From assembly GCF_900156465.1 (NCBI RefSeq), contig NZ_LT707064.1, forward strand, positions 1,772,001-1,836,000: a stretch of 64,000 nt of DNA. The letters are read 5' to 3'. Positions 32,365-42,703 of the stretch are shown piece by piece (position 1 is the stretch's first letter; every line of letters begins with the position of its first letter). The translations under genes were made by a program, and so were the position numbers. The DNA comes from Pseudomonas sp. 7SR1. Its GTDB lineage: Bacteria > Pseudomonadota > Gammaproteobacteria > Pseudomonadales > Pseudomonadaceae. The notes beneath the pieces are model-generated. The model searched no databases, was not told where the DNA came from, and was given only the letters and a program-made list of their open reading frames with translations.

Positions 32365-32515
32365 AACACTCCCTGTCCAGACGAGGCAGTAAAGCGTCGA
32401 TTCTCGGCCCTTGCCGGGCTTTGCACAAAAGGATAAAAAAGATCGCTGGCATGATTAAAACTCATGCAGAGCAACTATTTGCTAAGGTGCAGGACTCATC
32501 CCCGGAGCTTTTCTC

Positions 32516-33436
32516 ATGTCCCGTCGTCTTCCCCCCCTGTATGCGCTGCGGGCATTCGAAGCGGCGGCGCGATACAGCTCGTTCACCCGGGCGGCGCAAG
32601 AGCTGTCGATCACCCAGAGTGCGGTCAGCCGGCATGTCCGCACCCTCGAGGAGCACTTTGCCTGTCGGTTGTTCCAGCGCAGTGGCCGCAACCTGCAACT
32701 GACCGAAGCGGCGCGGTTGCTGTTGCCAGGCGTGCGCGAAGGCTTCATGGCGCTGGAGCGGGCCTGCCACACCCTGCACGGGGAGGACGGCATCCTGCGC
32801 ATGAAGGCGCCCTCGACCCTGACCATGCGCTGGTTGCTGGCGCGCCTGAGTCGCTTTCGACATCTGCAGCCTGGCAATGAGGTGCAGTTGACCAGCGCCT
32901 GGATGGACGTCGACTCCGTGGACTTCAACACCGAACCCTTCGATTGCGCGGTGCTCCTGGGTAATGGGCATTTTCCTGCGGATTGGGAGGCCAGTTTCCT
33001 TTTCCCCGAGGAGTTGATTCCGGTAGGCGCGCCGAACCTGGGAAGCGATCGACCCTGGGATGCGCAACGGCTGGCCAGTGTCGAATTGCTGCACCCGACG
33101 CCCGACCGTCGGGACTGGCGCAAGTGGCTCGAGTGCATGGGCCTGTCAGATAAGGTGTCCCTCAAGGGTGGGCAGGTGTTCGATACGCTGGAGCTGGGCA
33201 TGATTGCGGCGGCCCGAGGTTACGGTGTATCCATGGGTGATCTGTTGATGGTGGCCGAGGACGTGGCCCAGGGACGTTTGAGCCTGCCGTGGCCCACCGC
33301 CGTGGCCAGCGGAGAGCACTACTATCTGGTCTGGCCGAAAACCCGGCCAGGGGGTGAACGTTTGCGTCGGCTCAGTGACTTCCTCCAGGGGGAGGTCAAG
33401 GCCATGCAATTGCCTGCGGTGAAGCGCCTGGGCTGA
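32516..33436 (+). CDS. LysR family transcriptional regulator (GcvA-like)
   Basis: A 306-residue LysR regulator. The N-terminal winged helix-turn-helix is clear in LRAFEAAARYSSFTRAAQEL and TQSAVSRHVRTLEEHF, residues 9-50, followed by an effector domain of the GcvA/AmpR subgroup (RMKAPSTLTMRWLLARL near 95). The divergent MATE pump is the obvious candidate target. The effector is unknown. Confidence 0.9.
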   Translation: MSRRLPPLYALRAFEAAARYSSFTRAAQELSITQSAVSRHVRTLEEHFACRLFQRSGRNLQLTEAARLLLPGVREGFMALERACHTLHGEDGILRMKAPSTLTMRWLLARLSRFRHLQPGNEVQLTSAWMDVDSVDFNTEPFDCAVLLGNGHFPADWEASFLFPEELIPVGAPNLGSDRPWDAQRLASVELLHPTPDRRDWRKWLECMGLSDKVSLKGGQVFDTLELGMIAAARGYGVSMGDLLMVAEDVAQGRLSLPWPTAVASGEHYYLVWPKTRPGGERLRRLSDFLQGEVKAMQLPAVKRLG

Positions 33437-33623
33437 ATCGTTGAAGCTTGGGTGGTGGCTAGTTGGCATTAATCCGTCCAACGCGCTCAAGTATTCGGCT
33501 TTGCCGCCGAATCCGTGAAGATGGAACCTTCGTTCAGAAAGGGCTTACCGATATTTCACCCCGAAAAAAAAGCCGAGTGTGCGACTCGATCAGGATGATC
33601 TGGTCACTCGTCCAGGAGCCGTC

Positions 33624-35600
33624 ATGTCTCAACCCCGTGCCCGTATCGCCTCACAGCTGGGTCTTGCCCTTGCCGTGATACTGGCGGTCGTAATTTCCGG
33701 CAGTACTGTATTTGCGTTGCGTTCGCTGGATACAGCCAACCTCGCCACCCGTGAAGAGCATCTGGCCAGTGAAGCACGTCTTCTAGCCGATCAACTCAGC
33801 ACTTTCCATGGCACCCTGAGGGAAAGCACCCAGCGGTTGGCCGGCCTGTTCGAAAAACGTTTCAGCGCCGGCCTGAGCGTGCATCCCGACCAGCCAGTCG
33901 CAGTGGCGGGCGTGCAGCTCCCGAGCCTGAACCTGGGCAATGCGGTGCTGAACAACGATTTCACCGAAGTCGATGAGTTCAAGCAGATGACCGCCGGCAC
34001 CGCCACGGTGTTCGTGCGCAACGGTGACGATTTCGTCCGCGTCAGCACCTCGGTCACCAAGCAGGACGGCACGCGAGCCATCGGTACCGTGCTCGACCAT
34101 GCCAGCCCGGCCTATGCCCGCCTGATGGGTGGGCAAAGCTACATCGGTCGCACCCTGCTGTTCGGGCGCTACTACATGACCCAGTACAGCCCGGTTCGTG
34201 ACAGTGGCGGCAAGATCATTGCCGCACTGTACGTAGGATTCGATTACACCGACGCGCAAAACGCGCAATTCGAGAATCTCAAGCGCTTCCGCATTGGCCA
34301 GACCGGTTCGCTGGCCCTGTTGGACGAGCAAAACAAATGGCTGGTGCCGCCTGCCGGCGTGCAGGCCCTGGACCAGGCGAGCACGACGATCCAGAAGCTG
34401 GTCAAGACGCCGGGCAAGGGTGAGTTCTGGAGCGATAGCGCCGAGACGTTCTACAGCGTTGCCGTGCCGTTCGAAGGCGGGCCCTGGGCCGTCGTGGCGA
34501 GCATGCCGAAAACCGAGATCAACGCGGTGACCTGGAGCGTGGGCACCCAGTTGGCCATCGGCAGCCTGCTGGCGATGCTGCTGGCCGTTGGTGCGGCGGT
34601 ATGGCTGCTGCGCAGCAAGCTGGCGCCGCTGGGGGATCTGGTACGCCAGGCGGAAGCCTTGGGAGCCGGTGATCTGAGTGTGCGCTTGAACGTATCGAGC
34701 CACGACGAAATCGGTCAGCTGTCCCGGGCTTTCAATCAGATGAGCCTGGCCCTGTCGACCATGGTCGAGCACATCCGCAAGGCCTCCCATGAAGTCAACA
34801 GCCGCGCCCAGGCCCTGTCCGGTCTGTCCAGCGGTGCGTATGAGGGTATGGAGCAGCAGTCGGGCGAGATCACCAGCATGGCCGGTGCGGTGGAGGAGTT
34901 CAGTGCAACGTCGGCGAACATTGCCGACAACATGGGCAATACCCAGCGCCTGGCCCAGGAAAACGCGCAACAGACCCAGATCGGTCGTACCTCGATGGAC
35001 GAAGCGTCGTCCTCCCTGGAGCAGATTGCCGGGGCGCTCAACAGCACCGCCACGGTCATCAATACCCTGGGCCAGCGCTCCCAGGAAATCGGCGGCATCG
35101 TGGGCGTGATCACGTCCATCGCCGAGCAGACCAACCTGCTTGCCCTGAACGCCGCCATCGAAGCGGCTCGTGCGGGTGAGCAGGGCCGCGGTTTCGCGGT
35201 GGTGGCCGACGAAGTCCGTAGCCTGGCGTCTCGTACTCGTCAGGCCACTGATGAAATCTCCAGCATGATCACCAGCATCCAGCAGGAAACCGGCAACGCT
35301 ATCAGCACCATGGAGCAGGGCAACCTGCTGATGCAGGAAGGCCTGTCGCGCAACGCCAATGTGGCCTCGGCGCTGGCGCGCATCGACGAGCAGAGTCGCT
35401 CCGCCGGCCAGCAATTCGCGGCCATCACCACCGCCACCCAGGAGCAGAGCAGCACCGCGACCTTGCTCAGCAGCAACCTGCAGAGCATTGCCATGGCCAA
35501 CAGCGAACAGCGTGAAGTGGTCTCTAACCTGGCGATCACCGCCAAGGAACTGGAAAAGCTGGCCCAGGACCTGCGTCAGGAAGTTGATCGGTTTCGCTGA
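33624..35600 (+). CDS. Methyl-accepting chemotaxis protein with extracytoplasmic Cache-type sensor
   Basis: A 658-residue chemoreceptor. There is a transmembrane helix at about residues 10-33, a periplasmic sensor of about 270 residues (Cache-like, with [20 protein letters not shown]), a second membrane helix near 310-335 and a HAMP linker. The cytoplasmic signalling domain has the conserved tip [20 protein letters not shown]. No C-terminal CheR-binding pentapeptide is visible. The ATG at 33624 has AGGAG upstream. Its ligand cannot be read; the neighbouring secreted epimerase-like protein hints at a sugar (weak inference). Confidence 0.92.
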   Translation: MSQPRARIASQLGLALAVILAVVISGSTVFALRSLDTANLATREEHLASEARLLADQLSTFHGTLRESTQRLAGLFEKRFSAGLSVHPDQPVAVAGVQLPSLNLGNAVLNNDFTEVDEFKQMTAGTATVFVRNGDDFVRVSTSVTKQDGTRAIGTVLDHASPAYARLMGGQSYIGRTLLFGRYYMTQYSPVRDSGGKIIAALYVGFDYTDAQNAQFENLKRFRIGQTGSLALLDEQNKWLVPPAGVQALDQASTTIQKLVKTPGKGEFWSDSAETFYSVAVPFEGGPWAVVASMPKTEINAVTWSVGTQLAIGSLLAMLLAVGAAVWLLRSKLAPLGDLVRQAEALGAGDLSVRLNVSSHDEIGQLSRAFNQMSLALSTMVEHIRKASHEVNSRAQALSGLSSGAYEGMEQQSGEITSMAGAVEEFSATSANIADNMGNTQRLAQENAQQTQIGRTSMDEASSSLEQIAGALNSTATVINTLGQRSQEIGGIVGVITSIAEQTNLLALNAAIEAARAGEQGRGFAVVADEVRSLASRTRQATDEISSMITSIQQETGNAISTMEQGNLLMQEGLSRNANVASALARIDEQSRSAGQQFAAITTATQEQSSTATLLSSNLQSIAMANSEQREVVSNLAITAKELEKLAQDLRQEVDRFR

Positions 35601-35621
35601 GGCTTAGCCGAACGCCCCCCA

Positions 35622-35653
35622 TTCCTGTGGAAGCAGGCCAGCTTCCACAGGAA
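35622..35653. repeat. Perfect 13-base palindrome after the chemoreceptor gene
   Basis: TTCCTGTGGAAGC and its exact complement GCTTCCACAGGAA enclose a six-base loop. No T-run follows, so it may be a single REP-related hairpin or a processing site rather than a classic terminator. Confidence 0.7.
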
Positions 35654-35878
35654 TTGCCGTGTACGCCGATCTTTGCATCCCCGATCAGCGAACCACCCCC
35701 CGCGTTAGCGTTGATCGTTGGCACCCGTTGTTCCGTCGTCCTTGCGGGTAAGCCCGCTGCTGCCCCCGCCCCCTCTTTTCCATCGCCTCGTTTTTGATCG
35801 ATTGCGGTTTTTCGTCTTGCTGAAACGTTTCTCCAAGACTATAAAACCCGCACAACTCCAAAAAAGAAGGCCATCTCC

Positions 35879-37093
35879 ATGACTCCGCTCCGACTTATCA
35901 TTGCCCTTGGCGCCTTGGGCGCTGCCTCCCAGGCCATGGCCTGGGACTATGTCCTGCTGGACACCGACAAAGCCGCCCAACCCTGGCAGATCACCAGCCA
36001 GCAGCTGGGCGTCAAGACCGACAAGCCATTTTCCGTCACCCTGCGCACACTGCACGGTGGGCGGCAGGAGGGTGTCAGCGTCGTCGACATCGACAATGGC
36101 ACCCTGAAACTCTCCGTGGTCCCGACCCGGGGCATGAATGTGTTGCAGGCCTCGGTGGGGAATGTGCGCATGGGCTGGGATTCGCCGGTCAAGGAAGTCG
36201 TCAACCCGGCTTTCATCGAGCTCAACGGCCGAGGCGGACTGGGATGGCTCGAAGGGTTCAACGAACTGGTGACGCGTTGTGGCTACGAATGGGTGGGCCA
36301 CCCTGGCATGGATAACGGCGAGTTGCTGACCCTCCACGGTCGCGCCGCCAACATCCCGGCCAACAAGGTCACCCTGCATATCGATGAAAAGCCGCCGTAC
36401 GCGATCACCCTGCGGGGCGAGCTGAAGGAACAGGCCTTCAAGAAGGTGGATTTCTCGGTGCAGACCGAATTGGTCACCGAACCTGGCAGCGTGACCTTTT
36501 CGCTCAACGATACCCTGACCAACAATGGCGATTATCCCAAGGAGTACCAGGCGCTTTATCACAGCAATTTCAGCACGCCGTTCCTCGAGCAGGGTGCCCG
36601 CTTCGCTGCGCCGGTCAAGCAGGTCTCGCCGTTCAACGACAAGGCCAAGGGCGACCTGGCCGACTGGCAAACCTACCGGGGGCCTACCAGGGACTACGAC
36701 GAAACTGTCTATAACGTCGTGCCCTATGCCGATGCCAAGGGCGACACGCTTACCGTCCTCCATAACAGGGCCGGTAACCTTGGCGTATCGGTGGGTTTCA
36801 ACACCGCGACGCTCCCGGTGTTTTCCCTGTGGAAAAACACCGATACCCAAGGCCAGGGGTACGTGACCGGATTGGAGCCGGGTACCAGTTTTTCCTATAA
36901 CCGTCGCTACCAGAGGCCGTTGGGCCTGGTGCCTGTCATCGGGCCGAAAGAGCACCGCCAGTTCATGATCCACTACAGCCTGCTGGCGGATAAGGGCGCT
37001 GTGGACAAGGCGCTCAAGCATATCGACTCGATCCAGAACGGCCAGAAAACCGAGGTGCGGGAAATGCCCCTGGTCGACCTGAGCAAGCCATGA
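35879..37093 (+). CDS. Secreted aldose-1-epimerase-like protein (DUF4432)
   Basis: A 404-residue protein with a signal peptide at residues 1-21 (cut after AMA, before WDYVLL). The mature part resembles the DUF4432/galactose mutarotase-like group: VVPTRGMNVLQASVG, ELVTRCGYEWVGHPG, LTLHGRAANIPA and, later, LYHSNFSTPFLEQG. Mutarotases use His and Glu for sugar anomer interconversion; whether these are catalytic here is not known. Export is unusual for an enzyme of this fold. It stands alone between a chemoreceptor and comM. Confidence 0.8.
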   Translation: MTPLRLIIALGALGAASQAMAWDYVLLDTDKAAQPWQITSQQLGVKTDKPFSVTLRTLHGGRQEGVSVVDIDNGTLKLSVVPTRGMNVLQASVGNVRMGWDSPVKEVVNPAFIELNGRGGLGWLEGFNELVTRCGYEWVGHPGMDNGELLTLHGRAANIPANKVTLHIDEKPPYAITLRGELKEQAFKKVDFSVQTELVTEPGSVTFSLNDTLTNNGDYPKEYQALYHSNFSTPFLEQGARFAAPVKQVSPFNDKAKGDLADWQTYRGPTRDYDETVYNVVPYADAKGDTLTVLHNRAGNLGVSVGFNTATLPVFSLWKNTDTQGQGYVTGLEPGTSFSYNRRYQRPLGLVPVIGPKEHRQFMIHYSLLADKGAVDKALKHIDSIQNGQKTEVREMPLVDLSKP

Positions 37094-37098
37094 AGCGG

Positions 37099-38589
37099 TC
37101 AGGCGGAGGGTCGATACTGCAACGCCTCGGCCAGATGATCCCGGCTGATGCGGCCCTTTTGCTCGAGGTCCGCCAGTGTCCTGGCGACCTTGAGCAGGCG
37201 ATGGGCAGCGCGTAGGGACAGGGACAGTCGTTCGCACGCCGTTTCCAGCCATGTCTCGTCGGCCGGGGATAACGTGCAATGTCGCCGCAGGCCTGGCAGG
37301 TCGAGGAAAGCGTTGGCGCAGCCCTGGCGTCTTTGCTGGCGTTCACGGGCTTCGGCCACTTGCTCGGAAACGGTGGCCGTATCCTCGCCCGGTTCACCCT
37401 TGGGATTCAGTGCCGTGGCTTCCCGGGCAACGGTCAGGTGCAGGTCGATGCGATCCAGCAAGGGGCCGGAAAGCTTGTTGCGGTAGCGCTGCACCATGTC
37501 CGGCGTGCAGGAACAGCGCCCGGTGGGCTCCCCCAGATAACCGCAGGGACAGGGGTTCATCGCCGCCACCAGCTGGAAACGCGCTGGAAATCGCACACGG
37601 TCACGGGCGCGTGAGACGACGATATGCCCTGATTCCAACGGCTCCCTCAGGACCTCCAATACCTTGCGGTCGAACTCCGGCAGTTCGTCGAGAAACAGTA
37701 CGCCATGGTGGGCCAGGGTGATTTCCCCCGGCTGCGGCTTGGACCCGCCGCCAACCAGTGCCGGACCGGACGCCGAATGATGGGGCTGGCGAAACGGCCG
37801 CTGCGGCCAGTGGCTCAACGGCACGCAACTGGCGACCGACTGAATCGCCGCGACCTCCAGGGCCTCGCACTCGGCCAGGGGCGGCAGCAGCCCTGGCAGG
37901 CGGCTCGCCAGCAACGTCTTGCCGGTGCCCGGTGGCCCGCTGAGCAACAGGTTATGGGCACCGGCGGCGGCAATCAGCAAGGCACGCTTGGCCCCGACCT
38001 GGCCTTGCACTTCGTTGAGGTCGGGGTATGGCTTGCTGGCGGCGAGCAGCCCGTTGGACACGAAGGCCTCGACCGGGGTGTGGCCGTTGAAGTGCGCCAC
38101 CGCTTCGAGCAGGTGGTCGACGGCGATCACCTTCAGGCCCGACGCCAGGCAGGCTTCCTCGGCATTGGCCCGTGGAACCAGCAGCGTCCGCCCCGCCTGG
38201 CGTGCCGCCAGCGCTGCGGGCAAAACCCCGCGCACCGGGCGCACCGCGCCGGACAAGGCCAGCTCACCGAGGCATTCCACATCTTCCAGGGCCAGGGTCG
38301 GCACCTGCACGCTGGCGGCCAGGATACCCAGGGCAATCGCCAGGTCGAACCGCCCGCCATCCTTGGGCAGGTCGGCCGGCGCCAGGTTCAAGGTGATGCG
38401 TCGGGCCGGAAAGTTCAGCCCCGAATTGATGATCGCGCTGCGCACCCGGTCCTTGCTTTCCTTCACCGCGGCCTCGGGCAGACCGACCATCGTCAGCGAC
38501 GGCAAGCCGTTGGCCAGGTGAACCTCTACGGTAACGGCGGGAGCCTGCACCCCTACCTGGGCGCGGCTATGGATGATGGCGAGCGACAT
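37099..38589 (-). CDS. comM: YifB/ComM family Mg-chelatase-like AAA ATPase
   Basis: ComM is a hexameric helicase that promotes branch migration during natural transformation. The 496-residue protein has an N-terminal Lon-protease-like domain, the Walker A motif SGPPGTGKTLLASRLPGLLP near residue 217, Walker B FLDELPEF near 298, and a cysteine set in MNPCPCGYLG and CSCTPD. I use the ATG at 38589 (MSLAIIHSRAQVGVQAP), the conserved family start, instead of an open extension upstream. It converges with the epimerase-like gene. Confidence 0.93.
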   Translation of the reverse strand: MSLAIIHSRAQVGVQAPAVTVEVHLANGLPSLTMVGLPEAAVKESKDRVRSAIINSGLNFPARRITLNLAPADLPKDGGRFDLAIALGILAASVQVPTLALEDVECLGELALSGAVRPVRGVLPAALAARQAGRTLLVPRANAEEACLASGLKVIAVDHLLEAVAHFNGHTPVEAFVSNGLLAASKPYPDLNEVQGQVGAKRALLIAAAGAHNLLLSGPPGTGKTLLASRLPGLLPPLAECEALEVAAIQSVASCVPLSHWPQRPFRQPHHSASGPALVGGGSKPQPGEITLAHHGVLFLDELPEFDRKVLEVLREPLESGHIVVSRARDRVRFPARFQLVAAMNPCPCGYLGEPTGRCSCTPDMVQRYRNKLSGPLLDRIDLHLTVAREATALNPKGEPGEDTATVSEQVAEARERQQRRQGCANAFLDLPGLRRHCTLSPADETWLETACERLSLSLRAAHRLLKVARTLADLEQKGRISRDHLAEALQYRPSA

Positions 38590-38789
38590 GAATCGTTCCT
38601 TGAGTGAATAAGGGCCGCGTCCTGCGGTTCCTGAAGGGTAGTCGTGACAGAGTGCGTCGGAGCGGCAATTGCAGCGCAAATTTTCGCAGAATGTTGCCGA
38701 AGGCCCGGGCGGTCCTGAGCGTCCCGGGCCTCTGCTAGACTGCATTTGATCGGCATCTGTCGGTTCAAAGGCACAGGGAGGACGCGGCC

Positions 38790-40067
38790 ATGGACGATCT
38801 GCTGGCGCTGTTGACCGACAAACGCTTCATGCCCCATGGGCACTGCTACATGTGGCGCCCGGACCTGCTCTGGACCAATGTGATCGCCGATAGCCTCATT
38901 GCCCTGTCATACGTCACCATCCCCTTCACCCTCATCTACTTTATCCACAAGCGCAAGGACGTGCCGTTCGACTGGATGCTGGCGGCCTTCGGCGTCTTCA
39001 TCCTGGCCTGTGGCACCAGCCACCTGATCGAAATCCTGACGATCTGGCAACCCTACTACTGGTTGTCGGCGCTGATTAAGGTGGTCACGGCGATTGCCTC
39101 GGTGATCACTGCCATTCTCCTGGTCCGGCTGGTGCCCGCTGCGCTGAGGATCCCCAGTCCGCAGCAGTTGGCCAGGGTCAACGATGAACTGCGCGAGGCG
39201 CAGGCCGAGCTGGTCACCACGGCGCGTCGGGCCGGCATGGCGGAAATCGCGACGAATGTGCTGCACAACGTGGGCAATGTGCTCAACAGCGTCAACGTGT
39301 CGGCCCAGGTCCTGTACGACAAGGTGCACGCATCGAAGGCGGTGGGGGTGGCCAAGGTCGTTCAACTGATGAGAGAGCATTCGGACAACCTGGGGGATTT
39401 CATCAGCCGCGATCCGAAAGGCCGCGCGCTGCCGGAATACCTTGGCATGCTGGCCGAATCGCTGGCGACCGAGCGCGAGAGCATGATCAAGGAGCTGGCC
39501 CTGCTCACCAGGAGCATCGACCACATCAAGGAGATCGTCGCCACCCAGCAGTCCTATGCCGGCAATTCCAGCGTGCTGGAGCCAGGTTCACTGAAAGAGC
39601 TGATGGAGGACGTGGTCCGCATCTGCCATGGATCCCTGGCTCGCCATGACGTGACGCTGGTCCAGGAGCTCGACGACATACCGCTGATGGCACTGGATAA
39701 GCACAAGGTGCTGCAGATACTGATCAACCTGATCAACAACGCCCGGCAGGCGCTCGAGTCGGTGACGGACCGCCCGTCACGGATCGTCCTTCGCCTGAAA
39801 GCCGTGGGTGATCAGCGGGCACGTATCGAAGTCGAGGACAACGGCGAAGGCATTGCCATGGGCAATATCGCCCATGTCTTCGAGCATGGCTTCACGACAC
39901 GGGCCGACGGCCACGGTTTTGGCCTGCACAGCTGCATCCTGGCCGCGCACGAGATGGGCGGTGACCTGGCGGTGCAGAGCGCCGGTCCGGGGCAGGGGGC
40001 GCTCTTCATCCTGGAGTTGCCGATGGTGACGCTGTCGGAGCAGGCTCGGCAGGTGCTCAGTGGCTGA
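38790..40067 (+). CDS. Membrane sensor histidine kinase with ethylene-receptor-like (ETR1-type) N-terminal domain
   Basis: A 425-residue protein. Residues 27-118 form three membrane helices that match the plant ETR1 ethylene-binding domain: Asp34 (ETR1 Asp25), Tyr41 (Tyr32), Ile44-Pro45 (Ile35-Pro36), Cys74 (Cys65) and His78 (His69) in ACGTSHLI. Cys and His are the copper(I) ligands in plants. A kinase follows: phosphoacceptor His159 in VLHNVGNVLNSV, N-box LINLINNARQAL near 311, G1 VEDNGEGI near 348 and G2 GHGFGLHS near 374. No receiver is attached and no response regulator is adjacent. Ethylene sensing itself is inference. Confidence 0.85.
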   Translation: MDDLLALLTDKRFMPHGHCYMWRPDLLWTNVIADSLIALSYVTIPFTLIYFIHKRKDVPFDWMLAAFGVFILACGTSHLIEILTIWQPYYWLSALIKVVTAIASVITAILLVRLVPAALRIPSPQQLARVNDELREAQAELVTTARRAGMAEIATNVLHNVGNVLNSVNVSAQVLYDKVHASKAVGVAKVVQLMREHSDNLGDFISRDPKGRALPEYLGMLAESLATERESMIKELALLTRSIDHIKEIVATQQSYAGNSSVLEPGSLKELMEDVVRICHGSLARHDVTLVQELDDIPLMALDKHKVLQILINLINNARQALESVTDRPSRIVLRLKAVGDQRARIEVEDNGEGIAMGNIAHVFEHGFTTRADGHGFGLHSCILAAHEMGGDLAVQSAGPGQGALFILELPMVTLSEQARQVLSG

Positions 40068-40111
40068 ACGGCGAAAAGCCGATCGGGCCTGTGCCCCTTG
40101 ATGCGTCTTCG

Positions 40112-40372
40112 TTACTCGGCCGCCGAGCCCAGCCTGGCTTCCAACTCCGCCACCTTCGCCTCCAGGCTCTCGAGGCGCGCGCGTGTGCGGGCCAGCACGA
40201 CCATCTGGCTGTCGAATTCTTCCCGGCTCACCAGGTCCAGCTTGCTGAAGCCACTTTGAAGCAGGGCCTTGAGCTGGCTTTCGATTTCACTCCTGGGCAG
40301 GGGCGTGTCGCCACTCAGGAGGCGGGAGGCGTGGCCGCTCAGGGCGTCGAGGAGGTCTTTTGGCGCAAGCAT
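40112..40372 (-). CDS. ubiK: Ubiquinone biosynthesis accessory factor UbiK
   Basis: An 86-residue protein of the UbiK/YqiC (BMFP) family. UbiK works with UbiJ to support the soluble ubiquinone-synthesis complex. The N-terminal half is an amphipathic helix (LLDALSGHASRLLS) and the C-terminal half a coiled coil (RLESLEAKVAELEARL), as in homologues. It is divergent from glnK across a 414-base control region. Confidence 0.92.
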   Translation of the reverse strand: MLAPKDLLDALSGHASRLLSGDTPLPRSEIESQLKALLQSGFSKLDLVSREEFDSQMVVLARTRARLESLEAKVAELEARLGSAAE

Positions 40373-40442
40373 GGCAGGTGTCCTGGAAACGATGACGGGC
40401 AGTGTATCACGCAGTGTCTATAGTCAATCCGCAAGCCCGGGA

Positions 40443-40459
40443 TGCACGCTTTTCGCGCA
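40443..40459 (+). promoter_or_regulatory. NtrC-like binding site 1
   Basis: A 17-base inverted repeat, TGCACGCTTTTCGCGCA, differs at three positions from the NtrC consensus TGCACC-N5-GGTGCA. It lies about 150 bases upstream of the predicted glnK transcription start. Confidence 0.5.
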
Positions 40460-40475
40460 TGGGGGCGGGCGCTGT

Positions 40476-40492
40476 CGCACCGTTGTTGTGCG
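40476..40492 (+). promoter_or_regulatory. NtrC-like binding site 2
   Basis: CGCACCGTTGTTGTGCG is again 17 bases long with three departures from the NtrC consensus. It starts 33 bases after site 1, about three helical turns, the spacing expected for cooperative enhancer binding. Confidence 0.55.
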
Positions 40493-40537
40493 TATCGCTG
40501 CGGTTCGTGGCGTCATGCGGGCTGGCTGTGCAGGTAA

Positions 40538-41125
<588 letters not shown>

Positions 41126-41158
41126 GCCGCCAAACCCAACGCCCCAGGAGAAAACAAT

Positions 41159-42493
41159 ATGACTCTGCGTAAATTCGCAGGGCTAGGAGCCCTGTTGTCC
41201 TTCGTAATGCCTGGCCTGGCCATGGCGGAAGAAGCGGCAGCCCCCGTACTGAATTCCGGCGACACCGCCTGGATGCTGACTGCCACGATTCTCGTGCTGT
41301 TCATGACCATTCCCGGTCTGGCGCTGTTCTATGGCGGCATGGTCCGGTCGAAAAACATTCTTTCCGTGATGATGCAGTGCTTTGCCATTACCGGTCTGAT
41401 CAGCATCCTGTGGGTCATCTATGGCTACAGCATCGCGTTCGACACCACCGGCATGGAGCAGGGCGTCGTCAACTTCAACTCCTTCGTCGGCGGCCTGGGC
41501 AAGGCGTTCCTGGCAGGCGTCACCCCGGCCAGCCTGACCGGTCCGGCGGCGCTGTTTCCCGAAGCGGTGTTCATCACCTTCCAGATGACGTTCGCCATCA
41601 TCACTCCGGCCCTGATCGTCGGCGCCTTCGCCGAGCGGATGAAGTTCTCCGCCATGCTGATCTTCATGGGCGTGTGGTTCACCCTGGTGTATGCACCGAT
41701 CGCACACATGGTCTGGTCTGGCAACGGTGGCCTGATGTGGGACTGGGGCGTGCTGGACTTCGCCGGTGGCACCGTGGTGCACATCAACGCCGGTATCGCG
41801 GGCCTGGTGGCGTGCCTGGTACTGGGCAAGCGCAAGGGCTTCCCCACCACGCCGATGGCGCCGCATAACCTGGGTTACACCCTGATGGGTGCCGCCATGC
41901 TGTGGGTCGGCTGGTTCGGCTTCAACGCCGGTTCCGCCGTCGCCGCCAACGGCACCGCCGGCATGGCCATGCTGGTGACTCAGATCGCTACCGCCGCCGC
42001 GGCGCTGGGCTGGATGTTCGCCGAGTGGATCACCCACGGCAAGCCAAGCGCACTGGGCATTGCCTCGGGCGTGGTGGCGGGTCTGGTCGCGATCACTCCG
42101 GCAGCCGGTACCGTGGGCCCGATGGGCGCCCTGGTCATCGGCCTGGCGGCAGGCGTGGTGTGCTTCTTCTGTGCAACCACCCTCAAGCGCAAGCTCGGCT
42201 ACGACGACTCCCTGGATGCCTTCGGCGTGCATGGTATCGGCGGTATTCTCGGTGCGATCCTCACTGGCGTGTTCGCTGCGCCGGCCCTGGGCGGCTTCGG
42301 CACCGTCACCGATATCGGTGCGCAAGTGTGGATCCAGATCAAGGGCGTGGGTTTCACCGTGATCTACACCGCGATCGTCACCTTCATCATCCTCAAGGTT
42401 CTGGATGCGGTCATGGGGCTGCGTGTCTCCGAGGAAGAAGAGGCTGTCGGCCTGGATCTGGCCCAGCACAACGAGCGTGGCTACAACCTGTAA
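41159..42493 (+). CDS. amtB: Ammonium transporter AmtB
   Basis: AmtB is a trimeric inner-membrane channel for ammonium. The 444-residue protein has a cleavable signal peptide (cut after AMA at about residue 22) and eleven membrane segments. Visible hallmarks are ALFYGGMVRSKN near residue 60, the DFAGGTVVHINAGIAG segment near 200 with the first pore His, and FGVHGIGGILGAI near 358 with the second. It is expected to be repressed under ammonium excess with glnK. A terminator follows 16 bases after the stop. Confidence 0.97.
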   Translation: MTLRKFAGLGALLSFVMPGLAMAEEAAAPVLNSGDTAWMLTATILVLFMTIPGLALFYGGMVRSKNILSVMMQCFAITGLISILWVIYGYSIAFDTTGMEQGVVNFNSFVGGLGKAFLAGVTPASLTGPAALFPEAVFITFQMTFAIITPALIVGAFAERMKFSAMLIFMGVWFTLVYAPIAHMVWSGNGGLMWDWGVLDFAGGTVVHINAGIAGLVACLVLGKRKGFPTTPMAPHNLGYTLMGAAMLWVGWFGFNAGSAVAANGTAGMAMLVTQIATAAAALGWMFAEWITHGKPSALGIASGVVAGLVAITPAAGTVGPMGALVIGLAAGVVCFFCATTLKRKLGYDDSLDAFGVHGIGGILGAILTGVFAAPALGGFGTVTDIGAQVWIQIKGVGFTVIYTAIVTFIILKVLDAVMGLRVSEEEEAVGLDLAQHNERGYNL

Positions 42494-42506
42494 GCGCACG
42501 CAAAAA

Positions 42507-42536
42507 AATATGCCCGGCTTGCCGGGCATTTTTTTG
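42507..42536 (+). terminator. Terminator of glnK-amtB
   Basis: A nine-base stem ATGCCCGGC / GCCGGGCAT with a two-base loop is followed by a seven-base T-run. Confidence 0.93.
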
Positions 42537-42703
42537 TCTGGAATTTGTCATTGCTCAAGGAAGGGGCCGTTTTCCAGGCGCTTTTTGCCATGCAGGCGAC
42601 AGGACTTTTCTACCGTCAAAGGCTTACATCGAAGGAGGAATATTAGGCTCTTTGTTTTTTCCCAGAGCGCGCTAGAATGCGCGCCGAACGTGCGGAGAAC
42701 TGT

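Noticed and set aside
33783..35414. A 543-codon open frame antisense to the chemoreceptor gene
   Set aside because: It mirrors a protein with a textbook chemoreceptor tip, and its own translation shows no domain.
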